Shown: positions 24,877-34,653 of the stretch, one piece after another | Position numbering within the stretch: position 1 is the stretch's first letter | How the letters are laid out: each line of letters opens with the position of its first letter | NCBI GenBank assembly: GCA_947498155.1 | Contig: CANMJD010000003.1 | Location: 1-64,000, forward strand | Length of the DNA: 64,000 bases | Source of the DNA: an uncultured Pseudoruegeria sp. | Lineage (GTDB): Bacteria; Pseudomonadota; Alphaproteobacteria; Rhodobacterales; Rhodobacteraceae | Reading direction: 5' to 3' | Notes under the pieces: model-generated | Told to the model about the DNA's origin: nothing | Seen by the model: the letters and a program-made list of their open reading frames with translations, nothing else | Database searches by the model: none | Position numbers and translations under genes: made by a program

Positions 24877-26007
24877 TCAAAGCGGTTCGATATCGCCAGC
24901 CGCTCTACCTGCGTGGAACCGCGATTCAAAACCGGCAAAATCCCCCACAGCGATTGCGTCGCGCATTTCTTGCATAAGATCCTGATAATAATGCAGGTTG
25001 TGCCATGTCAAAAGCATGCCGGAGATCATCTCCTTGGCGCGGAACACATGGTGCAAATAGGCGCGAGAGTAGTTCCGGCAGGCCGGGCAGCTGCAATTTT
25101 CATCCAGCGGGCGCGGATCGTCCTGATGGCGGGCGTTTTTGATGTTTACGACGCCGTGGCGGGTAAAGGCCTGTCCGGTGCGCCCTGACCGGGAAGGCAG
25201 CACACAATCCATCATATCAATCCCGCGTTTCACCGCGCCGACGATGTCATCAGGTTTGCCCACCCCCATCAGATAGCGCGGCTTGTCCTTGGGCAGCATA
25301 TCCGGCGCATAGTCCAGCACCCCGAACATCGCTTCTTGGCCTTCGCCCACGGCCAGACCGCCCACGGCATAGCCGTCAAAACCGATCTGTTGCAGGGCTT
25401 CGGCACTTTCGCCGCGCAGGTCCTGATTAACGCCGCCTTGCTGGATGCCAAACAACGCATGTCCCGGGCGATCACCAAAGGCGTCTTTAGAGCGCGCGGC
25501 CCATCGCATCGACAGCCGCATGCTTTCAGCCACCCGTTCATCTGTGGCAGGCAATGCCGGGCATTCGTCAAAACACATGACAATATCGCTGCCCAACAGA
25601 CGCTGGATTTCCATGCTGCGTTCCGGTGTCAGCTCGTGTTTGGAGCCATCCACATGGCTTTTGAATGTCACTCCTTTTTCGGTGAGCTTGCGCAAACCGG
25701 CCAGACTCATCACCTGAAAACCACCGCTATCAGTCAGGATCGGCCGCTCCCAGTTCATGAACTTGTGCAAGCCCCCCAGCCGGTCGATCCGTTCGGCCGT
25801 CGGGCGCAGCATCAGGTGATAGGTATTACCCAACAGGATGTCCGCCCCCGTGGCGCGCACGCTTTCCGGCATCATCGCCTTGACCGTCGCCGCTGTGCCC
25901 ACCGGCATAAAGGCAGGCGTGCGAATATCACCGCGCGGAGTGGAAAGAATACCGGTACGGGCGCTGCCGTCGGTGTGGTGCAGATTAAAAGAAACGTGTT
26001 GTGTCAT
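24877..26007 (-). CDS. tgt: Queuine tRNA-ribosyltransferase
   Basis: This 376-residue enzyme exchanges guanine-34 for preQ1 in tRNAs with GUN anticodons, a step of queuosine synthesis. The catalytic Asp lies in [12 protein letters not shown] (D93) and a second in the [21 protein letters not shown] region. GIQQGG and VGGLAVGE are the substrate-binding loops. The zinc ligands are in [16 protein letters not shown]. The start MTQHVSFN at 26007 matches the usual length; the frame further upstream is not family-like. It stands alone, divergent from a MIP18-type gene. Confidence 0.95.
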   Translation of the reverse strand: MTQHVSFNLHHTDGSARTGILSTPRGDIRTPAFMPVGTAATVKAMMPESVRATGADILLGNTYHLMLRPTAERIDRLGGLHKFMNWERPILTDSGGFQVMSLAGLRKLTEKGVTFKSHVDGSKHELTPERSMEIQRLLGSDIVMCFDECPALPATDERVAESMRLSMRWAARSKDAFGDRPGHALFGIQQGGVNQDLRGESAEALQQIGFDGYAVGGLAVGEGQEAMFGVLDYAPDMLPKDKPRYLMGVGKPDDIVGAVKRGIDMMDCVLPSRSGRTGQAFTRHGVVNIKNARHQDDPRPLDENCSCPACRNYSRAYLHHVFRAKEMISGMLLTWHNLHYYQDLMQEMRDAIAVGDFAGFESRFHAGRAAGDIEPL

Positions 26008-26163
26008 AACCGCCCCATAGCGCACTGGCGCGGGCTTGAAAAGCCGCGGCTTTTGCGGATTTCCTGCGCCGATTACCGAAACCGGCCATTTTGCCCCACC
26101 CGCCCCTCTGGACCTTTGCTGTGTAATCCTTATATCTTTGCTCAACTACTAATAGGATCCCTC

Positions 26164-26529
26164 ATGACCGCCGACTCTTCTGAACAGCTCGAAGGTACAC
26201 CGCTGATCAAACCCTCCAGCACGAACCACCCTCTGCACGAAACCATCGTGGAGGCCTGTCGTTCTGTCTATGATCCGGAAATTCCGGTGAATATTTTTGA
26301 TCTTGGCCTGATTTATACCATTGAGATCAATGACGAGAACGAGATTGACATCATCATGACCCTGACCGCCCCTGGCTGTCCGGTCGCCGGAGAGATGCCG
26401 GGCTGGGTTGCCGAGGCGGTGGAGCCTTTGCCCGGGGTAAAACACGTCAATGTGCAACTGACCTGGGAGCCGCCCTGGGGAATGGAAATGATGAGCGACG
26501 AAGCCCGTCTTGAACTGGGATTCATGTAG
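26164..26529 (+). CDS. MIP18/SufT-type Fe-S assembly protein
   Basis: This 121-residue protein of the DUF59/MIP18 family has the core ACRSVYDPEIPVNIFDLGLIY and TLTAPGCPVAGEMP, containing the conserved reactive cysteine. The C-terminal VQLTWEPPWGMEMMSDEARLELG is also typical. Such proteins help deliver or mature Fe-S clusters (SufT). The closest alternatives are PaaD-like proteins, but no phenylacetate genes are near. ATG 26164 is chosen because the acidic N-terminal extension seen in SufT homologues starts there. An A-type Fe-S carrier gene lies 1.4 kb downstream. Confidence 0.8.
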   Translation: MTADSSEQLEGTPLIKPSSTNHPLHETIVEACRSVYDPEIPVNIFDLGLIYTIEINDENEIDIIMTLTAPGCPVAGEMPGWVAEAVEPLPGVKHVNVQLTWEPPWGMEMMSDEARLELGFM

Positions 26530-26634
26530 GGAAACCGTTACTCAAGTCCTACGAAAACTTTAACTTACTGCTATGTAAGTGTTACGTCCTTGGGCGATTT
26601 GGACCACATCTTTTCTTTGATTGGAGTGTTCCAC

Positions 26635-27843
26635 ATGTCGAGACTCGTTTTACTTACCGCCCTGGCATTTACCGCTATTCCTGCCGTTGCCGCCGAGGTC
26701 GAATTGGGCCCTCGCCCCTTTTATTTGATCGACCAAATGCAAGATGGCCCACTGAAGGATAAACTAGCGTCCTGTCAGGATATGGAAATGAAACCACATC
26801 CGTTTTCTATTGGTCACCGTGGCGCGGCGCTGATGTTCCCCGAACATACAGAAGAATCCTTTCGTGCTGCAGCCCGTATGGGGGCGGGTATTGTGGAATG
26901 TGACGTTACCTTTACAGCCGACAAACAATTGGTCTGCCGCCACGCGCAAAACGATCTGCACACCACCACAAATATACTGGCAACAGAGCTCGCCCAAAAA
27001 TGCACCAAGGGCTTTTCCCCTGCGCATGGCGACACCGGGGCAACTGCGGAATGTCGCACCTCCGACCTTACCTTTGCAGAGTTCAAAAGCCTGAATGCGA
27101 AAATGGATGCAGGGAACACGGCGGCAACCACCGTCGAAGAATACCTGGACGCCACCGCTAACTTTCGCACAGATCTCTATGCGACCAAAGGCACCATCAT
27201 GAGCCACGCGGAATCCATTGCGTTGCTCAAGGAGCTCGGAGTTCAGTTTACGCCGGAATTGAAGTCCCCATCGGTCGAGATGCCCTTTGACGGTTTTTCG
27301 CAAGCCGATTACGCGCAGGCTATGATCGACGAATATAAAGCCGCCGGTGTTGATGCCGCGCAGGTTTGGGCGCAGAGCTTTAATCTAGAGGATGTTTTGT
27401 ATTGGATCGAAAACGAACCTGAATTTGGAAAACAGGCGGTTTTCCTTGATTCCAGCTACAACACCGAAGGGTTTAACATCAACGACCCTAAAACATTTGT
27501 GCATGATCTGGCTGATCTTCACGCCAAGGGTGTAAACTATATTGCGCCGCCCTTGTGGATGCTTGTGACTGTCGAAGACGGGAAAATTGTGCCGTCTGCC
27601 TATGCCAAAGCGATCAAAGAGGCCGATCTGGACATCATTTCCTGGTCCCTAGAGCGTTCCGGCCCATTGGCCGACGGTGGCGGTTGGTATTTCCAAAGCG
27701 TTAAAGACGTGACGAAGTCTGACGCTGGTTATTTCGAGGTATTGGACGTTCTGGCGCAGGAGGTCGGAATCATCGGTATGTTCTCTGATTGGCCCGCCAC
27801 CACGACCTATTATGCAAATTGCATGATGCCATCACACTCCTGA
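26635..27843 (+). CDS. Exported glycerophosphodiester phosphodiesterase family protein
   Basis: This 402-residue protein has a signal peptide ending in AVAA at residue 20. The GDPD motifs are present: IGHRG (H61, R62), [17 protein letters not shown] (E88, D90) and the second catalytic His in CRHAQND (H103). A small insertion with several cysteines follows, then a TIM-barrel C-terminal half ([21 protein letters not shown]). It probably hydrolyses glycerophosphodiesters in the periplasm to release glycerol-3-phosphate, and in an ocean organism may help phosphorus acquisition. GGAG precedes the ATG. No ugp transporter genes are adjacent. Confidence 0.87.
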   Translation: MSRLVLLTALAFTAIPAVAAEVELGPRPFYLIDQMQDGPLKDKLASCQDMEMKPHPFSIGHRGAALMFPEHTEESFRAAARMGAGIVECDVTFTADKQLVCRHAQNDLHTTTNILATELAQKCTKGFSPAHGDTGATAECRTSDLTFAEFKSLNAKMDAGNTAATTVEEYLDATANFRTDLYATKGTIMSHAESIALLKELGVQFTPELKSPSVEMPFDGFSQADYAQAMIDEYKAAGVDAAQVWAQSFNLEDVLYWIENEPEFGKQAVFLDSSYNTEGFNINDPKTFVHDLADLHAKGVNYIAPPLWMLVTVEDGKIVPSAYAKAIKEADLDIISWSLERSGPLADGGGWYFQSVKDVTKSDAGYFEVLDVLAQEVGIIGMFSDWPATTTYYANCMMPSHS

Positions 27844-27863
27844 CCCCCGAAAATCAGAAATCC

Positions 27864-27890
27864 GGCTTTGGCGAATTATTCGCCAAAGCC
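27864..27890 (+). terminator. Hairpin after the GDPD gene
   Basis: A perfect 12-bp stem (GGCTTTGGCGAA with TTCGCCAAAGCC) has a TTA loop. The T-run is missing, so it is either a weak terminator or an mRNA-stability hairpin. Confidence 0.55.
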
Positions 27891-27949
27891 ACCTTGATGC
27901 TTCTGCCCTGCGCCCCTATTCTAATGCTATCGGCACAAGGAGCAAAAGA

Positions 27950-28336
27950 ATGTTCGCTATTCCCGGCAAGCAAGCGGTGTCTTTGACCCCTGCTGCCATC
28001 AAACAAATCGCACGGCTCATGGATAAGGACGGCTCGCAAGGGCTTCGGATCGGTGTCAAAAAGGGCGGTTGCGCGGGCATGGAGTATACCATGGACTATG
28101 TGTCCGAGGTGGACCCGCTTGATGAGGTCGTCGAGCAAGACGGTGCGCGGGTGATGATTGCGCCGATGGCGCAGATGTTCCTGTTTGGCACGCAGATCGA
28201 TTACGAAGTGTCTCTGCTGGAAGCCGGATTCAAGTTCAAAAACCCCAATGTCGAGGACGCCTGCGGCTGCGGTGAATCGATCAAATTCAAGGATGTTTCG
28301 GAATTAAACGCCGAACAAGGGTCAAACTTGGCTTGA
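27950..28336 (+). CDS. A-type Fe-S carrier (SufA/IscA/HesB family)
   Basis: This 128-residue protein has the three conserved cluster-binding cysteines: C41 in [10 protein letters not shown] and C105, C107 in EDACGCGES. The HesB fold includes [10 protein letters not shown] and [16 protein letters not shown]. It transfers Fe-S clusters to apoproteins. The C-terminal tail after CGCGES is about 18 residues longer than in minimal IscA. AAGGAG lies before the ATG. It is followed by tpiA 61 bp later. No sufBCDS genes are in the window. Confidence 0.9.
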   Translation: MFAIPGKQAVSLTPAAIKQIARLMDKDGSQGLRIGVKKGGCAGMEYTMDYVSEVDPLDEVVEQDGARVMIAPMAQMFLFGTQIDYEVSLLEAGFKFKNPNVEDACGCGESIKFKDVSELNAEQGSNLA

Positions 28337-28397
28337 CCTTACGTCCGCGCCTGCCATTGTCCGCGTAACTTCATATTTGAAAGCACGGAGACGGACT

Positions 28398-29147
28398 ATG
28401 CGGCGCAAAATGGCAGCAGGAAACTGGAAAATGAACGGCACGTCGGCGCAATTGGCCGAGGTGGATACGTTGATTGCACAAACCGGCGATACTGGCGTCG
28501 ATATCCTGCTCTGCCCCCCTGCCACCCTATTGAGCCGCATGAGCATGGCCGCAGAAGGCCATGCGCTGCAGACCGGCGGACAGGATTGTCATCCGGCGGA
28601 AAAAGGCGCGCATACTGGCGATGTTTCTGCAGAAATGCTGCGGGATGCCGGTGCAACACATGTTATTCTGGGCCATTCCGAGCGGCGCACGGACCACGGG
28701 GAAACCGATGATCTGGTCGCAGCTAAAACCGTGGCGGCATGGTCTGAAAACCTGACCGCTGTGGTCTGCATCGGTGAATCCGAAGCCGAGCGCGACGCCG
28801 GTACCACGCTGGATGTCATCGGCACACAGCTGGCCGGATCATTGCCCAATGGCGCAACCGGCCCACGCCTTGTTGTGGCCTATGAGCCGGTCTGGGCGAT
28901 TGGCACAGGCAAAGTACCGACCCTGGAACAGATCGCCGAAGTGCATGACTTTATCCGCTCCACACTGATCGCCCGCTTTGGGGAAACTGCTGGAAACAGC
29001 ATTCGCATCCTCTATGGCGGCTCGGTCAAACCATCCAACGCTGCCGAGATTTTTGCGGTCTCCAACGTAGATGGTGCTTTGGTTGGCGGCGCTTCGCTGA
29101 AGGCTGCTGATTTTGGCGGGATTATCACCGCCCTGTCTGCCGCCTAA
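28398..29147 (+). CDS. tpiA: Triosephosphate isomerase
   Basis: This 249-residue TIM barrel interconverts dihydroxyacetone phosphate and glyceraldehyde-3-phosphate. The active-site residues K11 (GNWKMNG), H93 (ILGHSERR) and E163 ([11 protein letters not shown]) are present, as is the phosphate loop [12 protein letters not shown] 28398 has GGAG at 8 bases; ATG 28410 is an alternative that removes only four residues. It connects with the KDPG aldolase product encoded at 6.1 kb. Confidence 0.96.
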   Translation: MRRKMAAGNWKMNGTSAQLAEVDTLIAQTGDTGVDILLCPPATLLSRMSMAAEGHALQTGGQDCHPAEKGAHTGDVSAEMLRDAGATHVILGHSERRTDHGETDDLVAAKTVAAWSENLTAVVCIGESEAERDAGTTLDVIGTQLAGSLPNGATGPRLVVAYEPVWAIGTGKVPTLEQIAEVHDFIRSTLIARFGETAGNSIRILYGGSVKPSNAAEIFAVSNVDGALVGGASLKAADFGGIITALSAA

Positions 29148-29156
29148 AAAGAACGC

Positions 29157-29176
29157 GCGCCGGGCTTGCCCGGCGC
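29157..29176. other. Hairpin after tpiA
   Basis: A perfect 9-bp inverted repeat (GCGCCGGGC with GCCCGGCGC) lies 9 bp after the tpiA stop. No T-run follows; repeat copy 5 starts immediately after it. Confidence 0.5.
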
Positions 29177-29177
29177 T

Positions 29178-29206
29178 GCCTCCGGCGGGGATATTTGACG
29201 AACAAA
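29178..29206. repeat. Dispersed intergenic motif, copy 5 (inverted)
   Basis: The core GCCTCCGGCGGGGATATTT is followed by GACGAACAAAGT, a shorter right arm than in copies 1-4. It lies between the convergent tpiA and SLC13 genes. Confidence 0.75.
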
Positions 29207-29215
29207 GTAAGGCGC

Positions 29216-31099
29216 TTAGCCAAATACCACGTTCATCATAAACAGCGAGACGATCAGAAACAGGACCGTCATCACCCCACCGCTTTTCACGAAATCCACA
29301 ACTTTATAGCCGGCTGGCCCCATGATCAGTGCATTAACCTGATGGGTCGGGATCAGGAATGAATTTGACGTCGAAATCGCCACGGTCAGCGCAAAGATCG
29401 CCGGATCTGCACCAATAGATACCGCGATCGAGACCGCCAGCGGCACCAATAGCACCGTTGCCCCAACATTGGACATCACCAGCGTGAATACGGTCGCCAG
29501 CACCGCAATCCCTGCCTGTAGCGCCCAGATCGGCCAGCCATCCAGTAAGGTCAGGATTTGTTGGGCGATCCACTGCGCTGTGCCAGTATTCTGCACCGCC
29601 AGCCCCAGCGGAATGAGGCTGGCCAAAAGAAAGACGGTACTCCAGCTGACGGCCTCATAGGCTTCGTCAATGCGCACCACCTGGGTCAGGATCATGCCAG
29701 CGGCGCCAGTAAACAGGCACAGCGCCAGCGCCACATCGGAAAACAGGATCATCGAGATCGAAATCACAAAGAACAGCAGTGCCCAGAGCAGTTTTTGCGG
29801 GCGCAGCTCCTCCATCGGGAAATTCGAGGTCACCACCACAAAGTCCCGATCCTTGGTCACCCGCGCCAGAGCTTCCCAGCGCGAAAAGACCACCAGCGTA
29901 TCGCCAGCGCGAAAGGGTTCGGCGCCGATGGCTGTGGCGGTATGATCCTCGGTTTCGACAAGGCTTAGCGTGTGATCACCGCGATGGATCGCCAAGAGGT
30001 TCAACCCATAGGTGCCCCGCAAGCGAACCTCGCGGGCGCATTGGCCGATCAGTTCGCTATCCGGCGGCACGACGATTTCCCCGACCCCGGCATTAGTGGG
30101 CGCGTAATCTTCGGCGAAGATATTCAGCCGCGGCAGCACGGTGACATCAAACCCACTTGCCCATTTCTCGATTACTTTGCGGCGTCCCAAAAGTGCCAGC
30201 CGACAGGGCGTTTCCACTTGGGTGGTCACCACCGGCGCGAACCATTTCTGCCCCTTGTGATACGAGCCGATCACATAGATATGCTCGCCCTCCATCAGGT
30301 CCTGAAACGCACAGCCCAGCAAAGCGCTACCATCGGGCACAATGACTTCGACAACATCGGTTTTCAGCCCGTAGAGCCGTTTCATATAGTCGCCGACAGA
30401 TTGGCCCGTCGCCGCTTTACTCGTATTGGTGCGCGGCAGTACCCAGCGCCCGAAGATCATGAAATACAGAATGCCCGTTACCACGAGGCTAGCCCCCACG
30501 GGGGTGACCGAAAACAGGCCGAAGGGGCGCATCTGCTGATCCGCAGGCAATAGCTGATTGGAGGTCTGGATCAAATCATTCAACAATATCAGCGGCGAGG
30601 AACCTACCATTGTCAGGGTGCCGCCCAAAATGGCGCAGAACCCCATCGGCATCAGCAGCCGCGATAATGGGATTTCCGTGCGCACCGATATCCGGCTGAC
30701 CACCGGCAGAAACAGTGCCGCCGCCCCCACATTTTGCATAAAGCTGGAAATCACGCCGACTGTGCTGGAAATAATCGGAACGATGCGTTTTTCTGTCGAT
30801 CCGCCGTATTTCAGGATCGCGGCTGCGACTTTGCTCATCAGTCCGGTTTTATCCAACCCTGCCCCGATGATCATCACCGCAATGATCGAGATCACCGCAT
30901 TGGAGGCAAAACCGTCAAACAGGTGGCGGGTATCGGCGAGGTTCTCAAGCCCCGGAAGCTGAGACAGCAACCCCAACAAAACCATGATAAAAACCGCGGA
31001 AAAATCGATCCTGAAAAATTCAGTGACAAAGAGGAAAACTGTCAGCGCAAGAATTCCCAGAACCACTGCCATTTCGACAGTGAGAGTTACGTTTTCCAC
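29216..31099 (-). CDS. SLC13-family permease with TrkA-C (RCK-C) domains
   Basis: This 627-residue membrane transporter of the DASS/SLC13 group has an N-terminal bundle (about residues 1-190) and a C-terminal bundle (about 420-627). Between them lie two soluble TrkA-C-type domains (about 215-290 and 310-395, for example VIVPDGSALLGCAF and VVPPDSELIGQCAREVRLRG). Conserved SLC13 loops include SFMQNVGAAALFLPV and the C-terminal MSNVGATVLLVPLAV with SNSFLIPTHQVNALIMGP. The transported anion (sulfate, dicarboxylate or similar) cannot be told. The start is GTG at 31099, preceded by AGGGGGAA. Confidence 0.87.
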   Translation of the reverse strand: MENVTLTVEMAVVLGILALTVFLFVTEFFRIDFSAVFIMVLLGLLSQLPGLENLADTRHLFDGFASNAVISIIAVMIIGAGLDKTGLMSKVAAAILKYGGSTEKRIVPIISSTVGVISSFMQNVGAAALFLPVVSRISVRTEIPLSRLLMPMGFCAILGGTLTMVGSSPLILLNDLIQTSNQLLPADQQMRPFGLFSVTPVGASLVVTGILYFMIFGRWVLPRTNTSKAATGQSVGDYMKRLYGLKTDVVEVIVPDGSALLGCAFQDLMEGEHIYVIGSYHKGQKWFAPVVTTQVETPCRLALLGRRKVIEKWASGFDVTVLPRLNIFAEDYAPTNAGVGEIVVPPDSELIGQCAREVRLRGTYGLNLLAIHRGDHTLSLVETEDHTATAIGAEPFRAGDTLVVFSRWEALARVTKDRDFVVVTSNFPMEELRPQKLLWALLFFVISISMILFSDVALALCLFTGAAGMILTQVVRIDEAYEAVSWSTVFLLASLIPLGLAVQNTGTAQWIAQQILTLLDGWPIWALQAGIAVLATVFTLVMSNVGATVLLVPLAVSIAVSIGADPAIFALTVAISTSNSFLIPTHQVNALIMGPAGYKVVDFVKSGGVMTVLFLIVSLFMMNVVFG

Positions 31100-31198
31100 A
31101 GGTTCCCCCTCTTTCCCATGGGGAAACTACAGCGGAAATATTAGGCATCTGCAACCCAAACTTTCAAAAGAGGCATCAAACGCGCAATATTAATAGCC

Positions 31199-31227
31199 AA
31201 AGGGCGCTCCTGTTCAGGAACGCCCTT
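31199..31227 (-). terminator. Terminator after dctM
   Basis: A 13-position stem (AAGGGCG and TCCTG arms, one C-A mismatch) with a 2-nt loop lies 24 bp downstream of the dctM stop. On the minus strand it is followed by TTTGG. It may also act on the plus strand, where GTGTTTTTT follows a few bases later. Confidence 0.6.
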
Positions 31228-31250
31228 AACTTGTGTTTTTTGGTTTCACC

Positions 31251-32642
31251 CTAATTGGTGATCAGCTCTGGCCCCATGATGGAGTTTGGCAGGTAGGTCG
31301 AAATCCACGGGATATAGGTGATCATGATCAGGAAGACGAAGAGGACTGCAAGGAACGGCAGGGCCGCCCGAACAACGCTCATCATTGGCATACCGGCCAC
31401 CCCTGAGGTCACGAAGAGGTTCAAGCCTACCGGTGGCGTAATCATACCGATCTCCATGTTGACCACCATGATGATGCCCAGATGGATCGGATCGATACCC
31501 AGTTCGATGGCAATCGGGAAGACCAGCGGTGCAACGATGACCAACAGACCCGAGGGTTCCATGAACTGACCGCCGATCAGCAGGATCACGTTGACCACCA
31601 CAAGGAACATCACCGGACCAAAGCCAGCCGACAGCATGGCGTTGGCCACTTGCTGCGGGATTTGCTCTTCGGTCAGAACGTGTTTCAGGATCAGCGCATT
31701 GGCAATCACGAACATCAGCGTGACTGTCAGCTTGCCGGCCTCAAACAGGGTGTGGCGCGTGTCTTTATGGATAAAGGCCGTAAAGATCGCCTGTGGTTTC
31801 TTCAACAGGCTGATGCGTTCCTCGCCCTCGCCTTTCAATGGCCCCATATCGCGATAGATAAAGCTGGCCACAAAGAAGGCGTAAACAGAGGCCACCGCCG
31901 CCGCTTCGGTCGGCGTAAAGAAGGCGCCAGTAACACCAGGGATGCCGTAAATCCCGACCATGATGATCACGATCAGCATCAAGCCCCAAGCTGCAGAGCG
32001 GAAGGATGCACCGATTTCACCCCAACCCTGCCAGTCGCCTTTGGGCATGCCTTTGATCGTCGCCATCACATAGATCGCCACCATCAGCATGAAGCCCGCC
32101 AGAAGGCCCGGAATAACACCGGCCAGGAACATCCGGCCGACCGAGACTTCGACCGCGGCGGCATAAACCACCATCACGATAGAGGGCGGGATCAGGATGC
32201 CCAAGGTACCGGCATTACAGATCACACCGGCAGCGAATTCCTTGGTGTAGCCCGCCTGCCGCATGGCCGCGATGACGATAGAGCCAATGGCCACAACCGT
32301 TGCCGGAGAAGAGCCGGACAGAGCTGCAAACATCATACAGGCAAACACACCCGAGATCGCCAGACCGCCGCGAAAATGCCCGACACAGGCGATCGAGAAG
32401 CGGATGATCCGCTGCGCCACACCGCCTGTCGACATAAAGGAAGACGCCAGAATAAAGAACGGGATCGCCAGCAGGGTAAAGTGCCCCTCAAAGGCGCTGA
32501 ACAGGGTTTGGGCCACAGAGGCCATAGAGCTGTCAGAGAACCACAGCAGGAACAGGATTGACGACATACCCAAGGACACCGCGATGGGCACCCCGACCAG
32601 CATCAGGCCGACAACCATGACAAAGAGAAGAACGACTTCCAT
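31251..32642 (-). CDS. dctM: C4-dicarboxylate TRAP transporter large permease
   Basis: This 463-residue membrane protein has the standard DctM length. Typical segments are VVGLMLVGVPIAVSLGMS at the start, ALSGSSPATVVAIGSIVI, AGTLGILIPPSIVMVVYA and the C-terminal MEIGMITPPVGLNLFVTSG. It is the sodium-driven translocation subunit for C4-dicarboxylates such as succinate, malate and fumarate. A loop around residues 245-300 is longer and charged (KGEGEERISLLKKP). Its start overlaps the dctQ stop in TAATG. The substrate assignment rests on neighbouring dctP and dctBD. Confidence 0.92.
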   Translation of the reverse strand: MEVVLLFVMVVGLMLVGVPIAVSLGMSSILFLLWFSDSSMASVAQTLFSAFEGHFTLLAIPFFILASSFMSTGGVAQRIIRFSIACVGHFRGGLAISGVFACMMFAALSGSSPATVVAIGSIVIAAMRQAGYTKEFAAGVICNAGTLGILIPPSIVMVVYAAAVEVSVGRMFLAGVIPGLLAGFMLMVAIYVMATIKGMPKGDWQGWGEIGASFRSAAWGLMLIVIIMVGIYGIPGVTGAFFTPTEAAAVASVYAFFVASFIYRDMGPLKGEGEERISLLKKPQAIFTAFIHKDTRHTLFEAGKLTVTLMFVIANALILKHVLTEEQIPQQVANAMLSAGFGPVMFLVVVNVILLIGGQFMEPSGLLVIVAPLVFPIAIELGIDPIHLGIIMVVNMEIGMITPPVGLNLFVTSGVAGMPMMSVVRAALPFLAVLFVFLIMITYIPWISTYLPNSIMGPELITN

Positions 32643-33313
32643 TATTTTGTCTCCCCTTGAAGCTCATGCAGGGCTTCGATTTCATCTTCGACCTCGTGGC
32701 TGGCCACGATACGATCCGATTTTCCGGTCCAGAGTTCCACTGCCGCCTGACAGAAGCGAAACAGCAGCAGTGCCATGGAAAACGGCAAAACAGCATAGGG
32801 GATCAGACGCGGGATTTTTTCATATTCGTCCCCGTCGTTGAACACGACCTCCATCCATCGCAGCACTTCTGGCAAGGGGATATCGTTCACCTCATACCAG
32901 CCCTTGCCGCGAAAGCTGTCTTCGAACCCCAAGGGGAACCAACGGCCATTGGTGCCGGGTAGATTGGCGAAATTGGCCCAATAATCCCAAGACCCTTTCA
33001 GCAGCAGTGCCGCATAAAGGATGCAGACCGTTACCGCAAAAAGGCTCAGCGTCCGGCGCACAGGGGCCGACACCATATTGATGATCGCATCCACGCCAAG
33101 ATGGCTGCCTTTTTTAACCGCGTAAGACGCGCCAAGCAGCACCAACCAGCCGAACAAAAAGACCGTCAGCTCCAGCGCCCAAAGAATGTTTGAATTAAAT
33201 GCTTTACGGGCAATCACATTGGCAAAGGTCACCAGTGTCATCGTCCCCAGCAGGACCGCGATCAAAGTTTCTTCGATCCGATCCACGAAGCTTTCGCTTT
33301 CATGTCGGTACAT
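32642..33313 (-). CDS. dctQ: C4-dicarboxylate TRAP transporter small permease
   Basis: This 223-residue protein has four predicted membrane helices. The family core GASYAVKKGSHLGVDAIINMV lies near residues 60-85. A loop of about 45 residues (FEDSFRGKGWYEVNDIP) between helices 3 and 4 makes it longer than compact DctQ proteins, as is usual for C4-dicarboxylate systems. GAGGGAC precedes the ATG. It lies between dctP (98 bp, with hairpin) and dctM (overlapping). Confidence 0.9.
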   Translation of the reverse strand: MYRHESESFVDRIEETLIAVLLGTMTLVTFANVIARKAFNSNILWALELTVFLFGWLVLLGASYAVKKGSHLGVDAIINMVSAPVRRTLSLFAVTVCILYAALLLKGSWDYWANFANLPGTNGRWFPLGFEDSFRGKGWYEVNDIPLPEVLRWMEVVFNDGDEYEKIPRLIPYAVLPFSMALLLFRFCQAAVELWTGKSDRIVASHEVEDEIEALHELQGETK

Positions 33314-33378
33314 GTCCCTCGTCCCCGATTTTAATGTGGGAAACGGGCGGGCATATACTGCCCTGCCCGAGATGGCTT

Positions 33379-33403
33379 GCGCACAACGAAACCCGTCGTG
33401 CGC
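33379..33403 (-). other. Intercistronic hairpin between dctP and dctQ
   Basis: A 9-bp stem (GCGCACGAC with GTTGTGCGC in transcript sense, one wobble) has a 7-nt loop. It lies 9 bp after the dctP stop and probably protects dctP mRNA, giving excess binding protein. Confidence 0.55.
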
Positions 33404-33411
33404 TGCCTGTT

Positions 33412-34413
33412 TTACATGCCAGTGTTGATCGCCTGAGCAGCGTCAATATTGTCCTGACCTACGTCTTCGGCGAATTGCTCCCAGACGGGTTTCATCGCAG
33501 CGACCCAAGCTTCGCGCTGTGCGGCGTCAAGCTCACGGACCACACCACCAGCGTCGATGACGGACTGACGGGCTTCCATGTTCACTTTGGTGGATTCTGC
33601 GTTCCGTGTCGCAGTGACTTCGGACATGATGGCCAGGAATTGATCGCGCACATCTGCATCAAGGCTGTCGAGCCAATCAACCGACGTTACGACCAGATAA
33701 TCCAGTGCGCCATGGTTGGTTTCGGTGATACCGTCCTGAACTTCAAAGAACTTCTTGCCAAAGATGTTGGACCAGGTGTTTTCCTGTCCGTCGACAACAC
33801 CCTGCTGCAGTGCGCCATACACTTCGGAGAAGGCCATTTTCTGGGGGCTACCGCCAATGGCTTCCATTTGCGCAACCAGAACGTCAGAAGATTGAACGCG
33901 GAATTTTAGACCTTCCGCATCAGATGGATCAATCAGCGGCTTGTTGGCTGACATCTGTTTCATGCCATTGTGCCAGAAGGCCAAGCCCTGCAGGCCACGC
34001 TTTTGCATGGAGTCTTTCATCGCCTGACCTGCGTCAGAGGCTTGGAAAGCATCTACAGCATCGATGTTCTTGAACATGAAGGGCAGATCGAAAATGCGGA
34101 ATTGCTTGGTGAACTTTTCAAACTTGGACAGCGACGGGGCGGCCAGTTGAACATCGCCTTGCAACATGGCTTCGAGCACTTTGTTGTCGTCATACAGCGT
34201 GGAGTTCGGGAAAACCTCCATGCACATCTTGCCGTTCATCTCGTCATTGACGCGCTGTTCCAGCAAAGAGGCCGCGATGCCTTTGGGGTGTTTGTCTGTG
34301 TTTGTCACATGGGCAAACTTTACGACGACTTCGCCGTCTTCACAGGCGGCGGATGCAGCGCCTGCACTTAACGCGAGTGCCAAAGCCGCGGTGGCGGTGG
34401 TTACATATTTCAT
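33412..34413 (-). CDS. dctP: C4-dicarboxylate TRAP substrate-binding protein
   Basis: This 333-residue periplasmic protein has a Sec signal ending near ASA at residue 22. The DctP core shows VVKFAHVTNTDKHPKG, the substrate Arg in GLKFRVQSSDV, and GVVDGQENTWSNI with the helix that closes over the ligand. It delivers C4-dicarboxylates to DctQM. The start ATG 34413 follows GGGAGGAAAACAG; the ATG 36 bp upstream has no ribosome-binding site. Two DctD-type palindromic sites lie between it and dctD. Confidence 0.93.
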   Translation of the reverse strand: MKYVTTATAALALALSAGAASAACEDGEVVVKFAHVTNTDKHPKGIAASLLEQRVNDEMNGKMCMEVFPNSTLYDDNKVLEAMLQGDVQLAAPSLSKFEKFTKQFRIFDLPFMFKNIDAVDAFQASDAGQAMKDSMQKRGLQGLAFWHNGMKQMSANKPLIDPSDAEGLKFRVQSSDVLVAQMEAIGGSPQKMAFSEVYGALQQGVVDGQENTWSNIFGKKFFEVQDGITETNHGALDYLVVTSVDWLDSLDADVRDQFLAIMSEVTATRNAESTKVNMEARQSVIDAGGVVRELDAAQREAWVAAMKPVWEQFAEDVGQDNIDAAQAINTGM

Positions 34414-34593
34414 CTGTTTTCCTCCCAGATTTCCATAATTGATGACCACAGTTGGTGGTCCCCGACCCTAGAATGACGTTGCGGTGCTTTATCTCAAGGA
34501 AAAGTGATGCGCGGGCACATATTATTTATTAGTTCAATATAAACATATACCTATGCGTTTTTTATCTAGCGCGGTCAGGAAGGTTCGAACCGT

Positions 34594-34616
34594 TGGTGGC
34601 GGAAAATCACACACAG
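34594..34616. promoter_or_regulatory. Candidate DctD-binding site, distal copy
   Basis: TGGTGGCGGAAAATCACACA resembles the palindromic DctD activator sequence (TGTGCGGAAATTCCGCACA in rhizobia) in its right half and GCGGAAA centre. It is less symmetrical than the copy at 34629. Confidence 0.4.
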
Positions 34617-34628
34617 GCTTTCCCATAG

Positions 34629-34648
34629 CTGTGCGAAATTCCACACAG
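34629..34648. promoter_or_regulatory. Candidate DctD-binding site, strong copy
   Basis: CTGTGCGAAATTCCACACAG is an imperfect 20-bp palindrome (8 of 10 pairs). It closely matches the rhizobial DctD upstream activator sequence. It lies between dctD and the dctP promoter region, about 215 bp before the dctP start. Confidence 0.6.
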
Positions 34649-34653
34649 TCGAC

